NCBI RefSeq assembly: GCF_030463535.1
Contig: NC_132896.1
Location: 22,115,709-22,179,708 of the forward strand
Length of the DNA: 64,000 nucleotides
From: Salminus brasiliensis
Taxonomy: Eukaryota; Chordata; Actinopteri; Characiformes; Bryconidae
Direction of reading: 5' to 3'
This document shows, one piece after another, positions 24,442 through 61,689 of the stretch. Made by a program: the position numbers and the translations under genes. Each line of letters starts with the position of its first letter. The first letter of the stretch is position 1. The notes below the pieces were generated by a model. It made no database searches. It saw only the letters and a program-made list of their open reading frames with translations, and had not been told where the DNA came from.

Positions 24442-25950
24442 CAGTTGTGTTCAAAATAATAGCAATCCAATATGACTAATCAGATAATCACTGTTTTTGG
24501 TATAAATTATATTACCACATGACAAACAATGTACCAGTTGGGGCAGTATATTCTTAGAAAACCAACAGACTCAGCATTCATGATATGCATGCTCTTGAGT
24601 CTGTGTATTTGAATAATTAATTGAAAGGGGTGTGTTCAAAATAATAGCAGCGTGGAGTTCAATTAGTGAGGTCAATCATTTTGTGAGGAAACAGGTGGGA
24701 ATCAGGCGACCCTTATTTAAGGGTGAAGCCAGCACATGCTGTACATGCATTTCTTCTTGAAAGCCTGAGAAATATGGGTCAGAAGAACAGCGAACTTTGA
24801 TTAAAAAGTTGATTGGAGAGGATAAAACTTATAAAGAAGTGCAGACAATAATAGGCTGTTCAGCCAAAATGATCTCCAATGCTTTAAAATGGAGAGCAAA
24901 ACCAGAGAGACGTGGAAGAAAATGCAAGACTACCATTCGAATGGAGCGAAGAATAGCCAGAATGGCAAAGGCTCAACCAATGATCAGCTCCAGGATGATC
25001 AAAGACAGTCTCAAGTTACCTGTGAGTACTGTGACAGTTAGAAGACGCCTGTGTGAAGCTAATCTATTAGCAAGAAGTCCCCGCAAAGTCCCATTGTTAA
25101 AAAAAAAAAAAAAGTGAAAAAGAAAGTAAAATTGTTCTTTTTGGGTCCAAGGGCCGCAGACAGTTTGTTAGACGACCCCCAAACTCTGAATTCAAGCCAC
25201 AGTACACTCTGAAGACAGTGAAGCATGGTGGTGCAAGTATCATGATATGGGCATGTTTCTCTTATTATGGTGCTGGGCCTATTTACCGCATACCAGGGAT
25301 CATGGACCAGTTTGCATAAATCAGAATACTTGAATAGGTCATGTTGCCTTACGCTGAAGAGGAAATGCCCTTGAAATGGGTTTCAACAAGACAACGACCC
25401 TAAACACACCAGTAAACGAGCAAAATCTTGGTTCCAGTCCAACAAAATTGAGGTTATGGGGTGGCCAGCCCAATCCCCGGACCTTAATCCGATAGAAAAC
25501 TTGTGAGGTGACATCAAAGATGCCGTTTCTGAAGCAAAACCAAGAAATGCAAATTAATTATGGGATGTAGTCAAAGCATCCTGGGCTGGAATACCAGTTG
25601 ACAGGTGCCAAAAGTTGGTTGACTACACAGATGTGAAGCCGTTCTAAAAAACTGTGGTTATTCAACTAAATATTAGGTTAGTGATTCACAGGAATGCTAA
25701 ATCCTAAAAAAAAAAGAGTACATATTTTGAGTTTGTAAGGACAAATGCAGACACTGCTATTTTTTTGAACAGCCCAATTTTAATTTTTTGTTATTTTCTG
25801 TAAAGTAGTTAAAAAGTATATACATTTCTTCATGTTTTGATTTGGAAAACAGTATGCAATGTTCCCAATGCATGGAAATAAAAGCTACTATAAAGATTTT
25901 CTGCTTTACTAATGTATTTAAACACACTGCTATTATTTTGAACACAACTG
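24442..25950 (+). mobile_element. Complete but inactive Tc1-like transposon (family B)
   Basis: Terminal inverted repeats match: the left begins 'cagttgtgttcaaaataata' and the right ends with 'tattttgaacacaactg'. Both are flanked by TA (24440-24441 and 25951-25952), the Tc1 target-site duplication, giving a 1509-bp element. The plus-strand transposase starts with a degraded 'MGQKN...TLIKKLIGEDKTYKEV' HTH region; the frame from 24797 runs 106 codons with IIGCSAKMISNALKWRAKPE and a basic RRGRK linker, then ends just after an expanded poly-A tract (lysine run) at about 25098. Catalytic-domain pieces continue to 25650 in other frames. Confidence 0.9.
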
Positions 25951-26049
25951 TATGTAGGAAATGCAGTAGTACTTCAGATGGATTGCACAGGAGCACAAAA
26001 GCCAAATGAAGATGTAAATGATGACAAAGATATTTCTTCGATATTTCTT

Positions 26050-26965
26050 CTTCAGGTATTTCTTATAAAGCCCCCCAATAACCTTACAGGTAATGTTCGG
26101 GACTCAGACACAGTCTCAATCTTTAAATCTAGGCAAAAAAAACTTAGTTTAGCTTTTGGTAATTAATGTTTCCCCTTAGATAAAGGTTGTAGGTCCAGGG
26201 GTTCACGGACACAGGGAATTGTAGTGTACTGAGATGCTGGAGCTGTCGTCTTGCTGCTTGCTCGCGATCACTCAGGTTTGTGGATGGTGGAGCAGTCTGT
26301 GTTACCTTCTGGCTCTCTCCTTTTAATTTAGCTGTTATAGTCAGACCTGCTGGAGTCATCAGACACTCTGATTCTGCTCTCTGCTCTCTATAAATCCATT
26401 CAAAACTAACTCTGTCTCTTTACCTACTCAGAGTAAACGGTCACCCACTCATTCAGTCCGACCTACTGGAAGACCCTCTACCTGCATCAGACCAGCTGCT
26501 ACCTACCAGTCTGACCAGCAGGCCCGCCCCCCTTACCACCACCCATGCCAGACCAGCGACACACCCTATCCTACCACTGCTACCTGCGAACGAACATGTT
26601 AAATACCTAAAGACTCTTAACCATCTGCCACTATTAATATTACCACTAGTAACCATAATTACTCTCAGTACTCTTGCCATCACTGCTATGACTATATTAA
26701 GTTACTATGATTATTATATTATGATTATGCATATGTTGCACACCTGAGCAGTACAACAAGGATGGGTCCCCCTTGTGAGTCTTGGTTCCTCCCAAGGTTT
26801 CTTCCTCCAGCTCGGAGGGAGTTTTTCCTTGCCACTGTTGCCGTTGGCTTCCTCTTTGGGAGTCTTTTTCATATTTCATGTCTTTACTAATTACTGATTG
26901 TGTAAAGCTGCTTTGTAAAAACAACAGTTGTAAAAGGCACTATACAAATAAATTTGACTTGACTT
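26050..26965 (+). mobile_element. L2-like LINE 3' end
   Basis: It starts within the last codons of ORF2 (VRDSDTVSIFKSRQKKLSLA, near 26093-26155) and continues through the 3' UTR. Hallmarks are 'gatgggtcccccttgtgagt' near 26761, 'gggagtttttccttgccact' near 26818, and the terminal 'gctatacaaataaatttgacttgacttga'-type tail. It is 5'-truncated. Confidence 0.8.
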
Positions 26966-27057
26966 GAGTTATGATGGATTTGATTGACAAAGAATGGCAT
27001 ACACCTGGATTTCACAATTCACCAAAGCATATTGTAAAAGGTGTCTTGTACATATTC

Positions 27058-27110
27058 AAATGAACATTAGCAGGGGTATTATGCCATAATACCCCTGCTA
27101 ATGTTCATTT
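27058..27110. repeat. 53-bp near-perfect palindrome (26-bp arms, 1-nt centre)
   Basis: The left arm 27058-27083 is the exact reverse complement of the right arm 27085-27110, with a single C at 27084. It lies 103 bp upstream of the unidentified coding exon at 27214. It could form a cruciform or, in RNA, a very stable hairpin. Confidence 0.9.
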
Positions 27111-27213
27111 CCTGTCCATTTCAGCATCAGATAATGGATTTGATTAAATTAACTTTTTGCTAACAATTGAATTTTTTTTGTGATTGTTGTTTAACTTTAC
27201 ATTTCTTTTTCAG

Positions 27214-27428
27214 AAAACAGGACACAATCACAGTGGCTAAGTGTCCATGGTGCGAGCAGCCTTTCCAGTGCCGACAGACTCTGTACACTCCATACAGATC
27301 AGGAATTGGATCGTGGTGAAGGACTTCAGGAGAAAATTATGAAAATTACCTTGATACTTGGGGCCTTAGACGTCAACTATTGTGATGGGATCCATACTAG
27401 TTTATTTCCTTTTCCTGAACAACCTTAG
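27214..27428 (+). CDS. Terminal coding exon of an unidentified gene
   Basis: A good acceptor (tttctttttcag) ends at 27213. The frame from 27215 stays open for 70 codons and ends at TAG 27426-27428. The peptide includes GASSLSSADRLCTLHTDQ, then ELDRGEGLQEKIMKITLILG and ALDVNYCDG. The composition is protein-like, unlike the surrounding repeats, and the sequence shows no match to any transposon family I know. A polyadenylation signal follows at 27728. The exon opens in phase 1, so at least one upstream exon is required; I did not find it, because 11-27 kb is mostly transposons. Function unknown. It might belong to a conserved neighbour of UQCRQ or BTK, but I cannot name it. Confidence 0.55.
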
Positions 27429-27727
27429 TGACACGTGGTTTATTTTAAAAAAATGTGGAATGTGAGGGATGTTTTCAGGAATTTCAGTTTTGTATGAATA
27501 GATTATTTTAATTTCATTTGTTTTAGTTTTACCTCATGCTATTACATATGGAAGTGTCTGGGGAATATGAGCAGATAAATGGTTACTTCGTTATCTTCAA
27601 ATGGGATCTATCAACTTCACTCCAGCCTCACCACAGCGGTATTAGCATATGGACATCAAAGGCAATGAAAACCAGTACACTTTGGCAAATGAACATATAA
27701 AAGTTTAACTGACACGTTTACTGCTGA

Positions 27728-27733
27728 AATAAA
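27728..27733 (+). terminator. Polyadenylation signal of the unidentified gene
   Basis: AATAAA lies 300 bases after the stop codon at 27428 and is followed by a GTGTTTTT-type element, consistent with a 3' end. Confidence 0.5.
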
Positions 27734-28149
27734 GTGTGTTTTTCTACATTCTGACTGATCGAGTTGATTCTTTAAGTGCGGAGAAGCAAATTCAACTACC
27801 AAAATGGAGATGCTTTCTTTTTGAACAAGGAACCAATTGTTCTCTTGGAGCAGTGCACATCTTCCTACATGGACATTGAATCTAGAAAGCGCCACAAAGC
27901 TCTAAATATTTTGGATCACTGCTTGCCATTGCTGCTTGGCAATGCTTGTAACAGTATGAAGCACTGTAAAGTAATGTTTTGTTTCTATATGAAAGTGTAT
28001 TCAACTTTTTAGATAAATGTTGGCATGTATCAACATCATAATTTACCATAATTTAAGAAAGCTGCCTTACTCTACATCTTTATTTAATATCTAGTTCTGT
28101 CACTTCACTTGCTAGGAGCTGATAAAGCATTTAAACACTAAACAACACA

Positions 28150-28344
28150 AAGGGCGATATGAAAATAAGCAGGAAGCAAAAGGGGAACTGGTTAAAAAAA
28201 ATCCTGTGAAAGGGTGGGGTTAAGTCAACTGTTGCGCACATTCACACTTGCTGAATAGGCGGAACAAGGAAGTCAAACCTATGTGCGGGCACAAAGACTG
28301 TGTCTAAGATTGTGTTTGCAGATCATAGTGGATCAAGGAATCTG
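28150..28344 (+). promoter_or_regulatory. btk: Candidate BTK promoter and noncoding exon 1
   Basis: A donor of good quality (aatctg|gtaagc) ends at 28344. The coding exon 2 region has its acceptor (gttttcaag) just before 34561, 23 bases upstream of the ATG, so a noncoding first exon is needed. ETS/PU.1-type GGAA cores stand just upstream, e.g. 'acaaggaagt' at 28264-28273 and 'caggaagc' near 28171. Mammalian BTK is PU.1-dependent and also starts with a noncoding exon. The transcription start and the pairing of this donor with exon 2 are inferences. Confidence 0.4.
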
Positions 28345-30779
28345 GTAAGCACTTTTTGAGAATTGATGCAATGTCAGTTTTTAAAGACATTTACACTATT
28401 GCTAGAAGTTTGTCTGTTAGACAAAAGACAGAGAGCCGAAATATAGTCAAACAAAAATAATTCAAGTTCATTCCTACATATATATGTACTTGTTGGTTTT
28501 CTTTTAAAACATGTACTTACACAATACAAATTAACACTCTACACTTTGCATAGATTAGGTTACAAAATGTCATGCTGTGAGAGTCATGGTAATCAATGTT
28601 TACCCAATGGACTTTTAGCCACTACCATTAAGATTAGTGTTGTGTGCCTTTTAGCTATTTAAATAAATTCACTGCATTGTGGCTTCCCCATGCAAATCAA
28701 CACTAGAGTATTACAGACTTACTTTAATAAGGGAGACAGAGAATATGTGCTCATAGCATATGCATTTACTCAAAAATAGTGAATGACATTTTTTTTTGAT
28801 TATCCACTTTATGTAGTTCATGCTAGTTCATATGTAGTTCAAATCTGAATATGCAAAAATATTTACATTTACATACCTTTTTAATGTGTGTAATAGATTT
28901 TACATTATACAATTAATACAATTAATTAAGTTAATTAGCTCTGGTTACAGGTCATGTTGGCTCTGGCCAATATGGTTTTCCCTTTAAAAGGAGATTTTAA
29001 AATATAGATTTGCCATAATCATGTGACAGATGACAATATTTCACCATTACAAATATAGAAATGTATTTGTAAAGGCATTTGAGGAAGATGTTATTACATA
29101 CAAGTAAGTAAAGGTTTGTTGTTGCATTCTTCAGTTTAGAGGCTAAATGTTTAATGGGCTTTCAGTAACTTGGTTCTACATATGAACATTGTCTTAAAAT
29201 CATTTATTTTTGCAACATTGCAGAAAATATAACATGACAAACAATTCCACTGATCCAAAACAAATCATGAGAACACATCCAATCATTTAGTTGATTTCTT
29301 TTGTTAAGTATAACCCTTATGTTCTCTATTAAATAGAAAATCATCATGCTATAATGGTTTTAGAAAAGCAGAAACAAAATAGCTTACAACAAGTAAGCTT
29401 TAAAATCGTAAGCAAACATTGTCACTTCTTTCCCATGATTGAATCATCAGGGTTCTCTCTTATTTACGTAGAGGTTATATATTAATACACTAGTAAAAGA
29501 GAGATACATGACTTTGTATATTATAAATTAGCACAAAAATCATATTTCCATCATATTCTGTCATTTTGTGACAGTAGCAAAATGCTATATGTTTGTCTTG
29601 CACTTAAACCATTTAAATTAGTGCAGTTATTTGTCAGATATCACATAATTAACACATTCAATACTATTAAATACATATTAAGGCAATAATAAATTAATCA
29701 ATTATTAATATTATTAGCACATTATGCATTATTGTTGCGATAGCTAACACCGAACATGCAACATTGAAGTAAAATTATGTGTCATATTCTGTTGCTATGA
29801 ATTAATATAATAGACAATACAAAAAAAAAAAAAAACAATGAAACTTTGACTTTGACAGTTATATAACAAAGTTAGAAAGCCCTCTGCTAATTGCTGGTAT
29901 TTCCCTCTTTGGGCGAAACAACCTCAAAGAAACTTCGCTTTGCCATTCCTTTCCATTTCTTTCTTTGAGCAATTCCTTGGTGGATTTACTGGAAGTTCTG
30001 GACCAATGTCATTTTTCATTGCTTAAATGCTTCTGTTAAATGCTTAAATGTCTTCTGTTACTGTGCATAAATAACTCAACTGTCATTAGGTTTGTCTTGG
30101 GCTTTGTCTAGGTGGTCTATGGCAAACTGTAGTCTTGCCTGATGTTTTTACAGCTAGGGTTTTTCCTCTTAGGCTGCTCTTGCTTAGACTGTCTGACCTG
30201 GCCATGTTGGCAAATGTTTTCCACTTGTAAAAAAAAAAAAAGAAATGCATTACATTACAAGGATTGTCTGGTTGCCTGTTTCAGTTGCTAGTAATAAAAG
30301 AATCTCGCCTGTTCAGAAAAAACAAAAAACAAACTCAATTTAGATTTATTTTTGAATGCTTACAGGTAATGGAGCTATGACCAGTGTTTACCCTCTTTTT
30401 TGTAAGGACTCTTTTGGCTTGCCAGCTGTCGTCAGTTAAAATTATTTTAAATGTTTCTTTGGTGTGACGTACTGTATACTAATCTTAATAGTGCAAAAAT
30501 GCTAATGCACTAACCTGTTTTGAACTAACAGGAAGTGATGAAGCAATGCTATGCCAACATATGTCACTGCAAGTTCTCCAGTGGCAACCGCTGCACTTGC
30601 ATCATTATCCATCATTTTTCTCCATGTTCACAGTAGCTATTGTATTGCTATGGTTGCTTTGGTAACCAGCAAAAGGTGCCAGATCCTCTTTTAGAAACTG
30701 TGCAAGTGATGTAAGTATGTAAAGACACATGACCAATTAAAACCCCTGCAAAAACCTAGTCATTGTACTTACAATACTT
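28345..30779. other. Probable BTK intron 1, AT-rich, no feature recognised
   Basis: There are several A-rich runs (29820-29835, 30228-30240). No coding exon, RNA gene or classifiable repeat was seen. Confidence 0.35.
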
Positions 30780-32960
30780 AGTTGATGGAAAAGTTTATTG
30801 AGGGTTCTGCTGGAACACTCTGACAATAGTGCATTACAATAATCTAGCCTTGAGGCAATAAATGCATGTACCAGCTTTTCTGCATCCATATAAGAAGTTT
30901 CTTAGTTTGGCAATGTTCCTAAGAGGTAGAAAGGCTGTCCTACTAATACACTGTTCAAAAAAATAAAGGGAACACTCAAATAACACATTCTAGATCTGAA
31001 TGAATGAAATATTCTCATTGAAAACTTTGTTCTGTACAAAGTTTAATGTGCTAACAACAAAATCACACAAAAATCATCAATGGAAATCAAATTTATTAAC
31101 CAATGGAGGCCTGGATTTGGAGTCACATACAAAATTAAAGTGGAAAAACACATTACATTACAGGCTGATCCAACTTTGATGTAATCTCCTTAAAACAAGT
31201 TACAATGAGGCTTAGTATTGTGTGTGGCCCCCACGTGCCTGAATGACCTCCCTACAACGCCTGGGCATGCTCCTGATGAGGTGGCGGATGGTCTCCTGAG
31301 GGATCTCCTCCCAGACCTGGACTAAAGCATCCGCCAACTCCTGGACAGTCTGTGGTGCAACGTGACGTTGGTGGATGGAGCGAGACATGATGTCCCAGAT
31401 GTGCTTGATCAGATTCAGGTCTGGGGGACGGGCGGGCCAGTCCATAGCTTCAACGCCTTCATCTTGCAGGAACTGCTGACACACTCCAGCCACATGAGGT
31501 CTAGCATTGTCCTGCATTAGGAGGAACCCAGGGCCAACCTCACCAGTATATGGTCTCACAAGGGGTCTGATGATCTCATCTCGGTACCTAATGGCAGTCA
31601 GGCTACCTCTGGTGAGCACATAGAGGGCTGTGCGGCCCTCCAAAGAAATGCCACCCCACACCATTACTGACCCACTGCCAAACCGGTCATGCTGAAGGAT
31701 GTTGCAGGCAGCAGATCACTCTCCACAACGTCTCCAGACTCTGTCACGTCTGTCACATGTGTTCAGTGTGAACCTGCTTTGATCTGTAAAGAGCACAGGG
31801 CGCCAGTGGCAAATTTGCCAATCCTGGTGTTCTCTGGCAAATGCCAAGCGTCCTGCACGGTAGTGAGCACAACCCCCATCTGTGGACGTCGGGCCCTCAT
31901 ACATTCTCCTTGGAGTCGGTTTCAAACCGTTTGTGCAGACACATGCACATTTGTGGCCTGCTGGAGGTCATTTTGCAGGGCTCTGGCAGTGCTCGTCCTG
32001 TTCCTCCTTGCACAAAGGCGGAGGTAGCAGTCCTGCTGCTGGGTTGTTGCCCTCCTACAGCCTCCTCCACATCTCCTGGTGTACTGGTAGCACCTCCAGG
32101 TGCTCCTCTGGACACTCTGCTGACAGACACAGCAAACCTTCTTGCCACAGCTCGCTTTGATGTGCCATCCTGGATGAGCTGCACTACCTGAGCCACTTGT
32201 GTGGGTTGTAGAGTCCGTCTCATGCTACCACGAGTGTGAAAGCACCACCAACATTCAAAAGTGATCAAAACATCAGCCAGAAAGCATAGGTACTGAGAAG
32301 TGGTCTGTGGTCCCCACCTGCAGAACCACTCCTTTATTGAGTGTGTCTTGCTAATTGCCAATAATTTCCACCTGTTGTCTATTCCATTTGCACAACAGCA
32401 TGCGAAATTGATTGTCAATCAGTGTTGCTTCCTACTTGGACAGTTTGATTTCACAGAAGTTTGATTTACTTGGAGTTATATTGTGTTGTTTAAGTGTTTC
32501 CTTTATTATAGCAGTGTATTAGCTATATGTTGCTCAAATGATGGATCTGAATCGAATATGATGGCAATATGTAATGGTATTTAAAGAATAAATCAGCCAA
32601 GCCTAACATTAAGTCTGAAAGTTTATTTCTAGTGTCTTTTGGACCTAAAAAAAGAACCTCGGTTTTGTTACTGTTAAGAAGAAGGAAGTTATGTGACATC
32701 CAGATTTTTATATTCTTTACACAGTCCTTAATTTTCTTTAATCTAGATTTATCATTAGGTTTGGCTGATATATAGAACTGTGTGTCATCTGCATAACAAT
32801 AGAAATTAACATCATGTCTGCTTATAACTGTGCCCAATGGAGCCTGGTGGAACTTCATATCTTACTTCTGTGTAATTTGAAGAAATCTTTTACCTTTACG
32901 ACTGATATTGTTCAGTTAGATATGATTTAAACATTTTGAAATCAAATGCTGAGGGCTGAT
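30780..32960 (-). mobile_element. L2-like LINE fragment, split by a Tc1 insertion
   Basis: Minus-strand L2 sequence occupies 30780-30946 and resumes at 32519-32960. The uninterrupted equivalent at 41068-41130 ('ggctgtcctaataatattagctatatgttgctc') shows where the Tc1 went in. 32858 down to 32523 encodes the RT segment FYCYADDTQFYISAKPNDKS, then 'IWMSHNFLLLNSNKTEVLF'. It lies in BTK intron 1. Confidence 0.8.
30949..32516 (-). mobile_element. Complete Tc1-like transposon (family C) nested in L2
   Basis: Termini 'cactgttcaaaaaaataaag' (left) and 'ctttattatagcagtg' (right) are flanked by TA at 30947-30948 and 32517-32518, giving 1568 bp. The minus-strand transposase has an open C-terminal half, 31664 down to 31212 (150 codons). 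It includes VWGGISLEGR, the second catalytic Asp in LLMQDNARPHVAG, and the third-residue block 'PPDLNLIKHIWD'. The N-terminal half (about 32210 to 31720) is in different frames with the HTH word '[16 protein letters not shown]'. It is broken by frameshifts and so probably inactive, but it is among the best preserved Tc1 copies here. Confidence 0.9.
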
Positions 32961-59313
<26,353 letters not shown>

Positions 59314-59587
59314 ATCTCAGGCTGAAACCTCCCAAAAGACCATAGGTCTTTTGTCTTAATGACATTAATGACAAAGACCATTTGTCTTAATGACAAAGTA
59401 AGGATACTGTCCTATGCTCAGATAGTAAACATTCAAAATTAAATAGATTATAGACAGTTAAAATTAAATTTTTCATAGCCTGGATTCTTTAAATGTTTTT
59501 TTCTGTTTCACTTTCTACATTTCGTACTCTTCAAGTGTAATGTTTTAATACATACAATTCTGCTGAGCTCAAATATCAGTAAGGGCG

Positions 59588-59627
59588 ATCACTAAGGGAG
59601 AATCAGTCAGGATTCTCCCTTAGTGAT
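59588..59627 (+). repeat. btk: Perfect 17-bp-arm hairpin in the BTK 3' UTR
   Basis: 59588-59604 and 59611-59627 are exact reverse complements separated by a 6-base loop (agtcag). It lies about 275 bases after the BTK stop codon and before the AATAAA at 59725. Too short to be a microRNA precursor. Confidence 0.85.
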
Positions 59628-59724
59628 TTACAAATCATTTACAAAGTTATTTAGTGCATGTTGCTGTTTTAGTAAATTGGGCATATAAAGTACAAGCTAG
59701 GAATTCATGTACATGATGTTATTG

Positions 59725-59730
59725 AATAAA
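59725..59730 (+). terminator. btk: BTK polyadenylation signal (AATAAA)
   Basis: Canonical AATAAA ('ttgaataaattgataaatg') 411 bases after the stop codon, followed by T/GT-rich sequence (gttttgatta). An earlier signal was not seen. Confidence 0.65.
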
Positions 59731-59789
59731 TTGATAAATGTTTTGATTACCCATAGAAGATTATCATCTTTCTTGTTGCCAGGGGTGCA

Positions 59790-60479
59790 GACATGTATGC
59801 AGCAGTCAATGCATTAGAGTTTGCACCCCTGTAAGGTATGATGTTTGTAATATATGTCCCCTTAGATAACCCCTTTAAGTTAAATGCTGGCGGGCGCGGT
59901 GACGCAGACCTGACATAAGGCTATATTCCAGATTAAAAATATATGTACAAAACTACCTGTAGGGTAAAAGGTAAAAGGTATGAGTATAGCAAAAGAGGAA
60001 AAAAGATATGTAGGGGGAGTTTAGAATTTTTGCCCAGAAAAAATCCAAACTGGCCCAATGTGGGTTTTCTTTGTGCAGCTTTTACATTGGAATGCCCACT
60101 CAAATACCAAGAAAAGCCACTGGGTTAGCCCAAACTGTGCCAATGCCCATCTTGACATGCCCACAGAAACCCCAGATTTTATGTGGACAGCACACAAGTG
60201 CTGATGCTCGTACCTAAGCTGGTACTTAGCGAACCTATTATGTTATATATAACCTATGTGTTTTTTCACTGGTTTGAGAGCCCAACAATTACGTATGTGG
60301 ATGTGGGCATCAACCGGAAAATAAGTCGAAAGACATTTCAAACTACGTGGGGGTACGCGCTCTTCTGCTGCTTTTGATGACAAGCAGCCTTGACTGTATA
60401 GGAACATCCACGAGCACACCTGGATTTAGCTCGGTGAAGTTTTGCGGGAGTCTTTTGATTATATATATGTTTTTGGTTA
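59790..60479. other. Intergenic, short internal repeats, no gene recognised
   Basis: 60020-60180 contains several 'gcccactcaaa/gcccatcttg/gcccacag' phrases. It may be the decayed left part of the Harbinger element to its right. Open frames here lack motifs. Confidence 0.3.
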
Positions 60480-61060
60480 CATTATATTATCTTGTGATTC
60501 CTTTAATCGAAAAGGTTGGAATTAAGTAATTCTACAAGCAGTTTTGGATGGCAAAGGCCTCTTTTGGGATGTTTGTTTAGGCTTTCTAGGAAGTGTACAT
60601 GACACAAGAGTACTAAGACAGTCCTATATATGGGGTAATTTCCTATGTTGAGGGATCGTCAATTAAGTCAAAAGAAAATCAACATCTCCTGGCCATGACT
60701 TTGAACACTTCCTTATTGGAGACCAAGCTTATCCCCTACGCAACTGGCTCACGAAACCATTTGCAGATACTGGCATACTACGTTAGGCAGCACAAGGGCA
60801 GTTGGAGAGATGGCATTTTGGAGGCTGAAAAACAATGGATGTGTCATTTACAAAAGAATGACTGCAGTCACTAACTGACAAAGATTATTTTGACATGCTG
60901 TGTGCTTCACAACATCTGTGATGAGCTTGGAGATCCTGACATTCCAGCCATGCATGAGGACAAGGAGCCACTACAGGTATTACCTGAGCATGGACAGGCA
61001 GAAGGTGCAGATGTACATGCTGTGCTAATGGACTGTTCCAATAGGCAGGAAGAGTGAATG
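60480..61060 (+). mobile_element. PIF/Harbinger transposase remnant
   Basis: The plus strand shows the DDE_Tnp_4 domain in broken frames: LGSVHDTRVLRQS near 60580-60620, 'LIGDQAYPLRNWLTKPFADTG' near 60712-60770, and the family's 'CCVLHNICDELGDPDIPAMH' at about 60898-60955. HARBI1-like transposases share this order. Stops and frameshifts make it inactive, and the Myb-like partner gene is not recognisable nearby. Confidence 0.65.
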
Positions 61061-61680
61061 TCTTTTAAACTACTTATTTTCAAAGATACCCATTCAACCT
61101 CCTCCTACCTGGTTGAAAATCTTGGACTCCATCATCTCCAAATTCTACTAGACAAACACAACAGTCTAGAATCAAATTAACTACATTATAGAAACATAGA
61201 ACTCAGGAAGGCCTCGAAGTGCCTAATTAAACATTAAAATACAAGTAAAATACAAATTGCAAAGTTACCATTTATTAGCACAACACTCAAACTGCAGCTT
61301 GCACAAGAGCACAAACATCATACTGCACCCACTAAATACTCACATATGGCACAACCCTGACGTCCCTACTATTAACAAAATACTACAACTACACAAATGG
61401 AAAGAAAAAGGTATTACACACTTAAATACTACAGAACAATAACTTGACAACAGTTTCACATCTAATACAGAGATATGGCACAGAGAGCCACCAGTTTCTG
61501 GAATCTTATCTATATTAAACTGAAAAAATTAAAGATAAAACAGTACTTACTCCATCAATCTTAGAATTCCTTAAAATCCTTTTCTCAGACCAAATCTTTT
61601 AAAAAATGCTTTGGTTCTTATCTTAAATTACACCAAACAGTCTTTACACCAATAAAACAATGGGAAGAAGATCTTGCAAC
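61061..61680. other. AT-rich stretch, no feature recognised
   Basis: Mixed AT-rich DNA; possible L2-related scraps toward the right edge. No gene supported. Confidence 0.3.
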
Positions 61681-61689
61681 TACTCTCAT

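Noticed and set aside
31689..32191. Plus-strand frames over 110 codons
   Set aside because: These are antisense to the N-terminal half of the family C Tc1 transposase.
59588..59627. MicroRNA precursor
   Set aside because: The stem of 17 bp with a 6-base loop is too short for Drosha/Dicer processing.
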